Source of the DNA: Bacillaceae bacterium S4-13-56
GTDB lineage: Bacteria > Bacillota > Bacilli > Bacillales > JAWJLM01
Length of the DNA: 49,607 nucleotides
Reading direction: 5' to 3'
NCBI GenBank assembly: GCA_040191315.1
Contig: JAWJLM010000034.1
Location: 1 to 49,607, forward strand
In this document: positions 37,281 to 46,225 of the stretch, in pieces
How positions within the stretch are numbered: position 1 is the stretch's first letter
How the letters are laid out: the number at the start of each line of letters is the position of its first letter
Made by a program: the position numbers and the translations under genes
Notes under the pieces: model-generated
Told to the model about the DNA's origin: nothing
What the model saw: only the letters and a program-made list of their open reading frames with translations
The model's database searches: none

Positions 37281-37312
37281 AAAGACGAGTACATATTGAT
37301 GTACTCGTCTTT
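37281..37312 (-). terminator. Hairpin after the ABC exporter operon
   Basis: A perfect 14-bp stem (AAAGACGAGTACAT) with a 4-nt loop, 7 bases past the stop at 37319. The U run is short, so termination strength is uncertain. Confidence 0.65.
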
Positions 37313-37318
37313 AACCAT

Positions 37319-39169
37319 TTACATTGCATCCAACATTTCAAACTGTGTCTTAATTAAATGGTAATATTCTCCGTGTTGCTCCATTAATTCATTATGGTTC
37401 CCTTGTTCCTTTATTTCACCATGATCTAAGATATAAATATGATCTGCTTCGCGAATCGTGGAAAGACGGTGGGCAATAATAATAGATGTTCTTCCATGAA
37501 GAAGGCGTCTAAGAGCTTTTTGAATTTTGATTTCCGTTTCAGTATCAATACTTGCAGTTGCTTCATCTAAAATTAGAATTTTAGGGTCAGCTAGCAAGGC
37601 ACGTGCAAAGGATAATAATTGTCTTTCACCGACGGAAAGTATATTACCTCTTTCTTCAACCTCTGTCATATACCCATCACTTAAACGTTGAATAAAATCA
37701 TCAGCACCTACCATCTTCGCCGCTTCTATTACTTCCTCATCAGTTGCATCTGGTCGACCAAATCGGATATTATCCATAATCGTTCCAGAGAAAATAAACG
37801 TATCCTGTAAAACAATACTGATTTGCTGTCTTAAAGAATCTAATTTGATATCAACAATGGGATGGCCATCAATTTTAATTTGCCCACCCGTCACATCATA
37901 GAATCGACTGATTAAATTTGCAATAGTAGTCTTGCCAGAACCCGTATGACCGACCAATGCTACAGTTTGCCCCGCTTTTATCTCTAGCGAAATATCTTTT
38001 AAGGCCATTCGCCCCTCATCATAAGCAAATTGAACACGTTCGAATTCAATAAGGCCTTTCATTGGATCTAATATAATAGCATTTTCGCTCTCTTTCACAT
38101 TTGGCTTTTCATCTAAAAATTCAAAAATACGTTCAGATGAGGCCATTGCCATTAGAAGTTGATTGTAAATTTGTCCTAATCTTGATATTGGATCCCAAAA
38201 CATTCCTAGATAGAATGCGAAGGAAACAAAAACCCCAGTTGTAATTCCTCCTTGCTCTGGACCTACTTGGATCAAATAGGTACCATACCATATTAAAAGG
38301 GCAGTTCCAATAGCATTACTCATTTCCACAAAGGGACGAAACATTGCACTTTTCTTTGTAGCCGTTTGCCAACGTTGATAATTATCAGTATTTATCCCAT
38401 TAAAAAACTCCGTATTTTCTTTCTCTTGTGCAAAGGATTGCGTAATTCTAATTCCTTGGATACTTTCGTTTAGGTGAGAATTTATTCTAGATTGCTGTAT
38501 TCTTACATCCTGCCAGGATCGTCTTATATTTCTTCTCAATTTAGTTGAAATAAAGAACATTATTGGTAATATAATCATAATTGCCAATGTAAGTTTTGGA
38601 CTAAGAGTAAACAAAATTACGAAAATACCAACTAGAGTGATGATATCCATAAGAAGGTTAATAATCCCATTTGTAAATAATTCCTGCAACGAGTTGATGT
38701 CATTTAATATACGGACCAGTATGGATCCTGCAGACCTAGAATCAAAGAAACGATGAGACAGACGTTGCACATGGGAGAATAAGTGATGTCGCAGATCATA
38801 GATAACATTTTGTCCTAGTTCATTTACCCATTTAATACGAAAAACATTTGCTAAGTAACTAAACAAATAAAGAACACTGATTAAAGCTACTAACTTCCAA
38901 AGGAGATTAAAATCTTTATTGGCTATAGCGTTATCCATCGTTTGAACCCCAATCACGATTGGGACAAATAATCGAACGGCTGTTGCAACTAACATGGCAA
39001 TAATTGCTCCAGGTAATAACGTCTTTATATATGGTCGTAAATAACTTAATAGTCGTACCATTTGTTGCCAGTTAAAAGGTTTTTCAATTGCTTGATCAAG
39101 GGTATAATGAAATCTATTTAAATGACGATTCTCTTCTGGTTCTTTTGAATTTTTCTTAGTTCGAGCCAT
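37319..39169 (-). CDS. ABC exporter half-transporter (consensus Walker B)
   Basis: 616 residues: six transmembrane helices (about 50-330) and a nucleotide-binding domain with GHTGSGKTT, the signature LSVGERQ, and LILDEATAS with the catalytic Glu. The signature deviates from LSGGQ, while the Walker B is complete. It lies 16 bases after its partner gene, whose site is the reverse (LSGGQ with Asp). Such pairs form heterodimeric multidrug-type exporters (YfiB/YfiC or BmrCD-like). The substrate cannot be told from sequence. Confidence 0.9.
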   Translation of the reverse strand: MARTKKNSKEPEENRHLNRFHYTLDQAIEKPFNWQQMVRLLSYLRPYIKTLLPGAIIAMLVATAVRLFVPIVIGVQTMDNAIANKDFNLLWKLVALISVLYLFSYLANVFRIKWVNELGQNVIYDLRHHLFSHVQRLSHRFFDSRSAGSILVRILNDINSLQELFTNGIINLLMDIITLVGIFVILFTLSPKLTLAIMIILPIMFFISTKLRRNIRRSWQDVRIQQSRINSHLNESIQGIRITQSFAQEKENTEFFNGINTDNYQRWQTATKKSAMFRPFVEMSNAIGTALLIWYGTYLIQVGPEQGGITTGVFVSFAFYLGMFWDPISRLGQIYNQLLMAMASSERIFEFLDEKPNVKESENAIILDPMKGLIEFERVQFAYDEGRMALKDISLEIKAGQTVALVGHTGSGKTTIANLISRFYDVTGGQIKIDGHPIVDIKLDSLRQQISIVLQDTFIFSGTIMDNIRFGRPDATDEEVIEAAKMVGADDFIQRLSDGYMTEVEERGNILSVGERQLLSFARALLADPKILILDEATASIDTETEIKIQKALRRLLHGRTSIIIAHRLSTIREADHIYILDHGEIKEQGNHNELMEQHGEYYHLIKTQFEMLDAM

Positions 39170-39185
39170 ATCGTTCCCTCCTCCC

Positions 39186-40934
39186 CTATACCTCTTTGAG
39201 AATTCTTTCTCTATCCTGATATTGAATATTGAATATACGTTGATAAGGACCCTCTACTTGGACTAGCTCCTCATGAAGACCTCGATTAACTACTTCCCCT
39301 CCATCTAAGACCAAAATTTCATCTGCATGTTTCAGAGAAGAAATACGGTGCGCTATTATAAATGTGGTCCTGCCTTTCATGACTTCTTTAAGCGCTTTTT
39401 GAATTTTAAATTCCGTTTCCATATCTACTGCAGAAGTAGCATCATCCAATATGAGAATACTTGGGTCAATGAGGAGTGCTCTGGCAATAGCAATTCTTTG
39501 CTTTTGACCTCCTGATAGCCCCATCCCTCTTTCTCCTAACATCGTGTCATATCCATTTGGCATTTCCATAATAAAATCATGGGCCTGGGCACGCTTGGCA
39601 GCATCTATAATCTCATCCATGCTTGCATCGGGATTACCGTACGCAATATTTGCCTTAATCGATGTAGAAAAAAGAAATGCTTCTTGAAGAACTACTCCTA
39701 TATTTTTCCTTAAAGTTGTTAAGGAATACTCGTTAACTGGTATTCCATCTATTAAAATATCACCTTTCACCGGTTCATAGAAACGTGTGATCAGCTGAGT
39801 TAAACTTGTTTTACCTGAACCAGTTGAGCCAATTAGACCGATTACTTTTCCTGGAGGTGCATCTAAAGTAATATCTTTTAACGCCTCATCATCATCCTCC
39901 TCGTATTTCAAGGTTACATTTTCAAAAGCAACATGCCCCTTCAAACGAGATTTTTCTACTGGTTGGTCAATCTCTGATATTTCCTCTTTGGATTCTAATA
40001 TTTCAAGAAGTCTTTCCCCAGATGCCTTTGATTGAGAAAATTGATTAATGATAAAGCCAAGATTCATAATTGGCCACATAATATACCAAACTAAACTAAA
40101 AAATGCGACAAGCTCCCCATGCTGTAAGGAACCATCCATAACTAAGTATCCACCATATGCCAACAAGGCAACCACACAAACGTTCCCTATGAATTCCATT
40201 AAAGGAAAATATTTAGCCCAAACATAAGATGTGTTTAAATAATTTTGACGATAGTCATCATTGCTTGCTGTAAATCTATCAATCTCAAAGTTTTCTCTTG
40301 ATAATGATTTAACAGTGTTAATCCCGCTAATATTTTCTTGAACCCTTGTATTCAGTCTTCCAAATGATTTTCTAATTCCTCGGAATCCCGGGTGAACAAG
40401 CTTATCGAATTTGTATACAACAATAGATAAAAATGGCATTGCTGCCATGGTTACAAGTGTTAAAGGTACGGAATAGTAAAACATAACAGCTAAACTTGCA
40501 CTAACTAGCAACAAGAAACGAATAAACTCGGAAAATCCAAAGGAAAGAAAAAATCGAAAGCCTTCCACATCTGCGGTTAATCGAGACATTAAATCTCCCG
40601 TTCTAGCGTTATCATAATAACGGAAAGGTAAGCGTTGTAACTTTTGATAAAGTTCGTCTCTTAGTTTATAGACTGACTTAATTCCAAATAAATCTCCAAA
40701 GTATTGATTATAAAAAGTAGCAACCCCTTTGACTCCCATAATTAAAATAAATCCAATAGCTAAATAGGGTATTAATCCATATTCCCCTCCTAGGATAACT
40801 TCATCAATTGTAACTTGAAGTACAATTGGATAAATCACTGTGATCCCAGTAACAAAAAACAAGGAAAAAAGAGAAATGAAAAAATACTTTTTAAAGGGTA
40901 AGTAAAACATCTTTAGCTTCTTAAATGTGTTCAA
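39186..40934 (-). CDS. ABC exporter half-transporter (degenerate Walker B)
   Basis: 582 residues: six transmembrane helices (about 15-300) and a nucleotide-binding domain with GSTGSGKTS, LSGGQKQRIAIARALL and LILDDATSA. Asp replaces the catalytic Glu, the usual sign of the degenerate site in heterodimeric exporters. The start is TTG at 40934, 7 bases after AAAGGAGGG; 42 extra in-frame codons upstream are not supported and do not look like transporter sequence. It forms an operon with the gene at 37319-39169. Confidence 0.9.
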   Translation of the reverse strand: MNTFKKLKMFYLPFKKYFFISLFSLFFVTGITVIYPIVLQVTIDEVILGGEYGLIPYLAIGFILIMGVKGVATFYNQYFGDLFGIKSVYKLRDELYQKLQRLPFRYYDNARTGDLMSRLTADVEGFRFFLSFGFSEFIRFLLLVSASLAVMFYYSVPLTLVTMAAMPFLSIVVYKFDKLVHPGFRGIRKSFGRLNTRVQENISGINTVKSLSRENFEIDRFTASNDDYRQNYLNTSYVWAKYFPLMEFIGNVCVVALLAYGGYLVMDGSLQHGELVAFFSLVWYIMWPIMNLGFIINQFSQSKASGERLLEILESKEEISEIDQPVEKSRLKGHVAFENVTLKYEEDDDEALKDITLDAPPGKVIGLIGSTGSGKTSLTQLITRFYEPVKGDILIDGIPVNEYSLTTLRKNIGVVLQEAFLFSTSIKANIAYGNPDASMDEIIDAAKRAQAHDFIMEMPNGYDTMLGERGMGLSGGQKQRIAIARALLIDPSILILDDATSAVDMETEFKIQKALKEVMKGRTTFIIAHRISSLKHADEILVLDGGEVVNRGLHEELVQVEGPYQRIFNIQYQDRERILKEV

Positions 40935-41174
40935 AATGAAACCCTCCTTTATCTCTCTATGTAAAACCCAGTATATATAAATATAACGAGTTCCGAAATA
41001 TTTTTCCACCCTTTCGACTTCATTTTTTTGAAAATATGAATTTGATAAAAATTGGGACACCTATAAATTGGTTTCCTTTTTTAATTATAGGGAACTTAAT
41101 ATTTGGAAGCATCCTTTGTTTTTCGATATAGTTAGACATGACCCATGAGGGAATAAGCACTAGGAGTGATGTGA

Positions 41175-42020
41175 ATGAATATCTTTGAAAATGGATTTCA
41201 AATTAATTGGGAGGTACTGTCTGAATACTTGCTACAAGTTCTTGTACAAGCAGGACTTTTACTTATTTTGTTTGCCATCATCAAACCTATTGGCAAAAAA
41301 GTAATACATCGCCTCATTTCTAATTATGGAAAACATCAAAAGCTTACAGAAGGTAGACAAAAAACATTAGAAAAACTTCTTATTAATGTCTTTACTTATT
41401 TATTATCTTTTTTTCTCATTATTACATTATTAGGAATTTTGAATATTCCTATTGGACCATTCCTAGCCGGTGCAGGGATCATTGGATTAGCTATTAGTTT
41501 TGGAGCTCAAGGTTTAGTCAATGATGTGGTAACTGGATTCTTTATTTTGTTAGAACACCAAATTGATGTAGATGATTATGTAACTACTGCTGGTTATGAT
41601 GGTGTCGTCGAAGAAGTTGGTTTCCGAACTACGAAAATAAGAGGATTTGACGGTACATTACATTTTATTCCTAACAGAAATATTTCAGGGGTAAGCAATC
41701 ATTCTAGAGGAAATATGCGAGCACTTGTCGATATTGGAATTTCCTATGACGAAAATATTGATCAGGCAATAGAAGTTTTACAAAAAGTATGTGATGACTT
41801 TAGTCAAAATGACACGAGGATGAAGGAGGGACCTAATGTTCTTGGTGTTCAATCTCTTGGATCTTCTGACGTCGTCTTACGCATAATAGGAAAAACCGGA
41901 AATATGGAGCAATGGGCTGTGGAGCGCGACTTAAGAAGAAAAATGAAAGAAGCATTAGATCAAGCAGGAATTGAAATTCCATATCCACATCAAGTATATA
42001 TAGAAAAAGAAAACAAATAA
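41175..42020 (+). CDS. ykuT: Small-conductance mechanosensitive channel (MscS family)
   Basis: 281 residues: three membrane segments (about 17-41, 70-92, 97-125), with the pore-lining third segment rich in Ala/Gly (GPFLAGAGIIGLAISFGAQG), then the beta domain (VDDYVTTAGYDGVVEEVGFRTTKIR) and an alpha/beta C terminus. It releases solutes on osmotic downshock. Divergent from the ABC exporter. Its neighbours ykuS, dapL and dapH match the yku block of B. subtilis. Confidence 0.92.
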   Translation: MNIFENGFQINWEVLSEYLLQVLVQAGLLLILFAIIKPIGKKVIHRLISNYGKHQKLTEGRQKTLEKLLINVFTYLLSFFLIITLLGILNIPIGPFLAGAGIIGLAISFGAQGLVNDVVTGFFILLEHQIDVDDYVTTAGYDGVVEEVGFRTTKIRGFDGTLHFIPNRNISGVSNHSRGNMRALVDIGISYDENIDQAIEVLQKVCDDFSQNDTRMKEGPNVLGVQSLGSSDVVLRIIGKTGNMEQWAVERDLRRKMKEALDQAGIEIPYPHQVYIEKENK

Positions 42021-42234
42021 AGGTGAAACTTCAATCAGTGTCCGTTCCCCACTGATTGTTAGCACCCAAGGGTATGACCTAAAGGCCTTGAACCAATCGG
42101 ACATTTACGGGTAGCCAACCATGAAGTAAGCTCCACCAACCAGGATGAAAAATGTAATGTTTTATTTTCATGGGAGTTTACCCCCCACCCACTCTTTTCG
42201 TTTCACTAAGACTTGAGGTGGGGGGGTGCGGGGT
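42017..42234 (+). repeat. Interspersed repeat family A, copy A5
   Basis: About 218 bp. It begins at the stop codon of the MscS gene (ATAAAGGTGAAACTTCAATC), has CCCCACTGATTGTTAGCACC, AATCGGACATTTACGGG, the central A/T-rich part and the CCCCCACCCACTCTTTTCG to GACTTGAGGTGGGGG hairpin. Its right end (GTGCGGGGTAAG) runs straight into repeat B5 with no unique DNA between. Confidence 0.88.
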
Positions 42235-42385
42235 AAGAAAAGCGCGAAGCGCCCTTCGAAACAAGAAAAGCACTTGTTTCTGCGAAGTAGCTCAAAGTAG
42301 CTTTCCTTTGTGCGATTACTTGGGCAAAAACTTCGAAGATTATTCGATAATGCTTTTTCGCTGGAGCTAGACAGATTTTTCTTAT
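42234..42385 (+). repeat. Interspersed repeat family B, copy B5
   Basis: About 152 bp: left TAAGAAAAGCGCGAAGCGCC, right GCTTTTTCGCTGGAGCTAGA then TTTTTCTTA, giving a short terminal inverted repeat (TAAGAAAA and its complement). It is joined to the right end of A5 and ends shortly before the ykuS terminator. Confidence 0.9.
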
Positions 42386-42391
42386 CTTGTA

Positions 42392-42432
42392 AAGAAAGGA
42401 GCCTGGCACTTTGGTAGCCAAGCTCCTTTCTT
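42392..42432 (-). terminator. Terminator of ykuS
   Basis: An 11-bp stem (AAGAAAGGAGC and its complement) with inner TGGC/GCCA pairing, 19 bases past the ykuS stop, with a U-rich tail on the minus strand (ACAAGA.. follows). Confidence 0.7.
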
Positions 42433-42450
42433 ATAATTAGATGGAATGAT

Positions 42451-42690
42451 TTATAATCGGCTTTCTACTTCTTGAACAACCTGTTCAGCTGTTAAACCAT
42501 CTGCATTAATGACAGATGCGTCCGTTGATCTTGTTGCCATTCCCATTACATTTTTATCCTGTCCTGTAATTACGCAACAGTCACAATTCTTAGCGTCTTC
42601 TTCTTGTTTTAATTCTACAATGTCATAGCCTTTTTCTTGTAAAGCATTACGTACATCGGATAAAGAGCCCTCTACACCAATGCGAGCCAT
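42451..42690 (-). CDS. ykuS: UPF0180 family protein YkuS
   Basis: 79-residue protein: MARIGVEGSLSDVRNALQEK, a CDCC cluster (37-40) and ITGQDKNVMGM. It matches YkuS by size and place (between ykuT and ykuR/dapL). The start is the ATG 7 bases after AAGGAGG; the longer frame upstream is not supported. The double CC/CDCC pattern may bind metal, but function is unknown. Confidence 0.85.
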   Translation of the reverse strand: MARIGVEGSLSDVRNALQEKGYDIVELKQEEDAKNCDCCVITGQDKNVMGMATRSTDASVINADGLTAEQVVQEVESRL

Positions 42691-42756
42691 GTAAATTCCT
42701 CCTTCAATAGGTTTCATAAGTATCTTATCCAAATATTTGAAGGGTATGCACATGAC

Positions 42757-43872
42757 TTATATTGTGACTAAGAAGCCTTTTACTGCTTTATAGGCAACTT
42801 CTAACGCATCTTCCTTTGGCGCTAATTTTTCATTATGCAGACCATAAGGCGAATCCACACCAAGCCAAAACACAAAGCCTGGGATTTCTTTTAGCATGTA
42901 TCCAAAATCTTCACCTGTCATCGCTGGTTTTGCTTCTTGATAGGTAAAATTGGAGCTCTGAATAGAAGTTTTAAATTTTTCAACCCATAGTGGATCATTA
43001 TAAACTTGGTAATAATTTGATCCATAATCAATGGAAATCTGACACCGATGGGTAATTTCCGTTCCTTTAGCTAAACGCTCAAGATTTTCTTTCATGACAT
43101 TCATTGTTTCAGGCTTCAGTGTGCGCATGGTTCCTTCAAGTCTAGCATGCTCGGCAATGGCATTCTGAACGAAACCGCCAGTAATTTTCCCGATCGTTAA
43201 TACAGCAGAATCAAGAGGATCAACTTGCCTTGAAATGATTTGTTGAGCCTGAACCACAAATGAACTCGCAGCAGTCACCATATCAAAACTTAGATGTGGA
43301 TAAGCCGCATGACCTCCTTTGCCATGAAAGTCAATGAACAACTCACTTGTGTTTGCAAATAATAATCCCGGACGAGAGGAAACTGTCCCCACTGGTAACT
43401 CAGGAGCAATATGGAGAGCCATAATTACATCAGGCTTCCATCTTTGAAGCATTTCAGACTTCAACATAGGAAGAGCACCACCAGGCCCTTCTTCGGCTGG
43501 CTGAAAGATGAATAAAAGATTGTGCTGATGCGGATTCTTAGCAAAGAAAGATAAAAGTGCTAGGGCAATCGTCATATGAAAATCATGACCACATGCATGC
43601 ATCTTCCCTTCATGCATAGATGCATATGGCAAATTCGTGGTTTCTGTGATTGGCAGTCCATCGATATCTGCTCGATATCCTATCGTTTTTTCACCTACAC
43701 TTCCTCTAACTCGAACAAACATTCCTGTTTTCCATTGGCTTATCTCAAGGTGTTCCTGTGGTAATGAAGAAATGAATTCTAATAAGTAAGACTGCGTTTT
43801 CACTTCTTGAAATCCTAGCTCTGGTATTTGATGGAGTGCTCTTCTGATTAAAATCATATCTTGTTTCTGCAT
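42757..43872 (-). CDS. dapL: N-acetyldiaminopimelate deacetylase
   Basis: 371-residue M20 family amidohydrolase: [38 protein letters not shown] with metal ligands and catalytic Glu, and the lid domain in the middle. It deacetylates N-acetyl-LL-diaminopimelate in the acetylase branch of lysine and peptidoglycan synthesis. It directly follows dapH (62-bp gap with a terminator), as ykuR follows ykuQ in B. subtilis. Confidence 0.93.
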   Translation of the reverse strand: MQKQDMILIRRALHQIPELGFQEVKTQSYLLEFISSLPQEHLEISQWKTGMFVRVRGSVGEKTIGYRADIDGLPITETTNLPYASMHEGKMHACGHDFHMTIALALLSFFAKNPHQHNLLFIFQPAEEGPGGALPMLKSEMLQRWKPDVIMALHIAPELPVGTVSSRPGLLFANTSELFIDFHGKGGHAAYPHLSFDMVTAASSFVVQAQQIISRQVDPLDSAVLTIGKITGGFVQNAIAEHARLEGTMRTLKPETMNVMKENLERLAKGTEITHRCQISIDYGSNYYQVYNDPLWVEKFKTSIQSSNFTYQEAKPAMTGEDFGYMLKEIPGFVFWLGVDSPYGLHNEKLAPKEDALEVAYKAVKGFLVTI

Positions 43873-43905
43873 TTCATTTATCCCCTTTTCCTTAGACCAT
43901 TAGGA

Positions 43906-43932
43906 AAAAGAGCAGGGAGTCCCTGCTCTTTT
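43906..43932 (-). terminator. Hairpin between dapH and dapL
   Basis: An 11-bp stem (AAAAGAGCAGG and its complement) with a 5-nt loop right after the dapH stop and before dapL. With U residues on the minus strand it may attenuate or end dapH transcription. Confidence 0.7.
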
Positions 43933-43933
43933 G

Positions 43934-44650
43934 TTAATTTTGATTTAGATTACGTAAAGCTTGCATAATCTCCGTTTTTGATCTTGTTTGGTCATCAATT
44001 TCTTTAAGCACTCTTGCAGGAATACCAGCAACTAGCGTATTCGGTGGAACATCTTTTGTTACTACCGACCCTGCTGCGACAACCGATCCCTTTCCTACCG
44101 TAACACCTTCTAACACAACAGCATTTGCCCCAATGACAACGTCATCTTCAATCAATACTGGCTTTGCTGAAGGAGGCTCAATAACACCTGCCAAAACTGC
44201 TCCCGCTCCTATATGGCAGTTCTTTCCAACTGTTGCACGGCCACCCAAGACAACGTTCATATCAATCATAGTTCCTTCTCCTATGACTGATCCAATATTT
44301 ATAACTGCCCCCATCATGATGACAGCTCCATCACCAATTTCAACTTGGTCACGAATAAAAGCGCCTGGCTCAATTCTTGCTTTGATATTTTTTAGATCAA
44401 GTAATGGGATTGCTGAATTCCTGCGATCATTTTCAAGAACATAATCTTGTATTTGATTTTCGTTAAGTTTTTCCTTAATATCGTTCCATTCTCCAAATAA
44501 AACACCTGTTTTTTCTTCGACAAAAGCTTGTACAGCATCTCCAAAATCGATCTGGCTTAATCCTTCACCTTTTATGTACACCTTGACAGGAGTTGATTTT
44601 TTACTTTCAGAAATAAATCTAATAATTTCGTGGGCATCCATCATTTTCAT
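43934..44650 (-). CDS. dapH: Tetrahydrodipicolinate N-acetyltransferase
   Basis: 238-residue left-handed beta-helix acyltransferase. The N-terminal 80 residues are the DapH domain ([20 protein letters not shown]); hexapeptide repeats run from about 90 to 215 ([40 protein letters not shown]). It acetylates tetrahydrodipicolinate with acetyl-CoA. GGAGG precedes the ATG. The next step enzyme dapL lies downstream. Confidence 0.95.
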   Translation of the reverse strand: MKMMDAHEIIRFISESKKSTPVKVYIKGEGLSQIDFGDAVQAFVEEKTGVLFGEWNDIKEKLNENQIQDYVLENDRRNSAIPLLDLKNIKARIEPGAFIRDQVEIGDGAVIMMGAVINIGSVIGEGTMIDMNVVLGGRATVGKNCHIGAGAVLAGVIEPPSAKPVLIEDDVVIGANAVVLEGVTVGKGSVVAAGSVVTKDVPPNTLVAGIPARVLKEIDDQTRSKTEIMQALRNLNQN

Positions 44651-44745
44651 ATATAAATCCTCCTATTTACTTATATTCATTTTCACTTTCTTAACTTTAT
44701 CAAAGTGTCGATTTTATGACAAGAATTAGACTATTTAAGGATAAA

Positions 44746-44883
44746 TAATAAAGTGCAACTTCAATCAGCGGCCGGCCCCCCACTGTTTGTTAGCGCCCAA
44801 GGGTATGATCTAAAGACCCTTGACCAATCGGACATTTACGGGCAATTTATCCACATCTACTATTTCCGTTTCACTTAAGACTT
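44746..44883 (+). repeat. Interspersed repeat family A, copy A6 (truncated)
   Basis: About 137 bp: ATAAAGTGCAACTTCAATCA, a GC-rich hairpin around GCGGCCGGCCCCC, AAAGACCCTTGACCAATCGG, ACATTTACGGGCAATTTATC, ending at TTCACTTAAGACT where repeat B6 takes over. The last hairpin arm and right end are missing, as if B6 replaced them. Confidence 0.85.
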
Positions 44884-45029
44884 AAGAAAAGCGCAAGCAC
44901 CCTTCGAAACAAGAAAATCGCTTGTTTCTGCGAAGTAGCTCTAAGTAGCTTTCCTTTGTGCGATTACTCGGGGCAAAAGCTTCGAAGATTATTCGAAGAA
45001 GCTTTTTCGCTGGAGCTAGACAAATTTTA
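44884..45029 (+). repeat. Interspersed repeat family B, copy B6
   Basis: About 146 bp, close to the consensus: TAAGAAAAGCGCAAGCACCC, CGCTTGTTTCTGCGAAGTAG, GTGCGATTACTCGGGGCAAA, GCTTTTTCGCTGGAGCTAGA. It begins within the right part of A6 and ends before the ykuL terminator. A6 and B6 with this terminator fill the dapH-ykuL gap. Confidence 0.9.
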
Positions 45030-45036
45030 GCTTTCG

Positions 45037-45064
45037 TAAAAAAATTGTTGGCAATAGCCAACAA
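45037..45064 (-). terminator. Terminator of ykuL
   Basis: A perfect 8-bp stem (TTGTTGGC/GCCAACAA) with a 4-nt loop and seven U residues on the minus strand, 13 bases past the ykuL stop. Confidence 0.9.
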
Positions 45065-45076
45065 CTTTTTAACCTT

Positions 45077-45517
45077 TTAATTGTCTGCGTGAAGCATCTG
45101 ATTTATTTTCTTTAGGATCGCCCTTCTCGTTAATAATCCATCAAACTGTTTTTTTTCATCCACTACACACACAAATGGATGATCGATAGTTTTCTTCAAC
45201 CCTAAGGACAAGCTATCGTATTTTTTTAAGGTAGGAATATCATTTTTCATAATAGCATCAACCTTAATTACTGAAAGTCTTTCCATTTCAAATCGTTCCA
45301 TGCCCAAAACTTCTTCTAGGATTATGGTTTTACTGATAATACCTTCGAGTTTATAGGAGGGAGTTAGTACTGGAACTGCTGAATAACCTGACTTAACCAA
45401 TACTAAAAGGGCATGTTCTAGCGGATTTCCTATTTGTACATGAGCAATTTTTTCAGAGGGAATTATTAGTTCTTCAATAGTTGTTTCAGTGAACTGTTTT
45501 GTTGGTATTTCCATCAT
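45077..45517 (-). CDS. ykuL: CBS-domain protein YkuL
   Basis: 146 residues made of two CBS motifs (about 20-75 and 85-142), with no other domain. Such pairs usually bind adenine nucleotides or related ligands. Size and place upstream of dapH match B. subtilis YkuL, though there ccpC and the flavodoxin genes ykuN-ykuP come between. The start is the first of two ATG codons at 45517, with AAGGAG 11 bases before it; the longer frame is unlikely. A role in c-di-AMP or purine sensing is possible but not shown. Confidence 0.82.
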   Translation of the reverse strand: MMEIPTKQFTETTIEELIIPSEKIAHVQIGNPLEHALLVLVKSGYSAVPVLTPSYKLEGIISKTIILEEVLGMERFEMERLSVIKVDAIMKNDIPTLKKYDSLSLGLKKTIDHPFVCVVDEKKQFDGLLTRRAILKKINQMLHADN

Positions 45518-45643
45518 GGTTTTGCACTCTCCTTCATACGGAAGAGGGCTTATTTCTTCACGCATCGATACGAGTTATAAAACTCTTTCCAACATTAGTT
45601 TACCATAAATCAAAGGGGGCTTCCATACCTCCTTAAGAAACGA

Positions 45644-45772
45644 TTACATCGTTTTTCGTTCATTATTTGTTTGCACTTGAATGAAAATAGGTGTTAAATT
45701 CGTCCTTCCACAAACTTCGCAACGATCTTTTTTTGTTGAGATATTAAGGCAATAGACACATTTATAATGCAA
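45644..45772 (-). CDS. 42-residue zinc-ribbon protein
   Basis: A small gene starting at TTG with AAAGGGGAG 6 bases upstream. It has two CxxC knuckles, CVYC (5-8) and CEVC (18-21), spaced as in a zinc ribbon, then a C-terminal hydrophobic/polar tail (LTPIFIQVQTNNERK). It lies between ykuL and the fadH side, on the same strand as both. I do not recognise the family. The paired cysteines, ribosome site and stop make a real gene likely. Upstream (45773-45938) nothing else is seen. Confidence 0.65.
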   Translation of the reverse strand: MHYKCVYCLNISTKKDRCEVCGRTNLTPIFIQVQTNNERKTM

Positions 45773-45938
45773 AATAAACTCCCCTTTTCCTTAAATGGTT
45801 TACAAATTGCTGTCATTAGTAGAATATGCTTTTATTACCGTTTTGTTCTGAAACTTGTTTATTAAAAACGCTTTAAGATTAAAATATATGCCACAAGCCT
45901 AAAAATTATGTTTGTTTTGACGGTGAGGCTTGACTAGT

Positions 45939-46003
45939 TTACTCGGGGCAAAAACTTCGAAGATTACTCGATGATGCTTTTTCGCTGGAGCTAGACAAAT
46001 TTT
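45939..46003 (+). repeat. Repeat family B fragment B7
   Basis: Only the right half of the element: ACTCGGGGCAAAAACTTCGA, GATTACTCGATGATGC, TTTTTCGCTGGAGCTAGACA. The left half is missing. It lies in the 450-bp gap before fadH. 46004-46142 has no feature I can support. Confidence 0.85.
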
Positions 46004-46142
46004 ATGCTTTCTTGTCTTATTAGAAAAACTTCACTTATCGTTATAGGGATTTTGAATGCGCGTTTTGATTTCTTAGAAGCCCTTAAACTCTTGATTGCAA
46101 GTCCTAATGAAGAAATCCTTAGTATAGCTGATAGTATAAAAA

Positions 46143-46179
46143 AGGAAGGGAAGTTTATATATTTCACCCTCCCCTTCCT
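46143..46179 (-). terminator. Terminator of fadH
   Basis: An AGGAAGGG/CCCTTCCT stem around a 21-nt loop, with a run of six U on the minus strand, 47 bases past the fadH stop. Confidence 0.7.
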
Positions 46180-46225
46180 CTATCTAGACATTTTCTTTAA
46201 TTTTAAATGAAAATAGGTCTAAAGT

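Noticed and set aside
40935-41060. A 42-residue N-terminal extension of the second ABC subunit
   Set aside because: A strong AAAGGAGGG site lies inside it, 7 bases before the TTG at 40934. The extension does not look like transporter sequence.
42170-42421. Short genes on both strands at 42.2-42.4 kb, also 37109-37318 and 44882-45064
   Set aside because: They are readings of A and B repeat DNA, with no ribosome site and no protein-like pattern.
46004-46210. A 68-residue plus-strand gene before fadH
   Set aside because: It begins inside repeat fragment B7, has no proper ribosome site and ends through the fadH terminator. It could be a remnant but I cannot support it.
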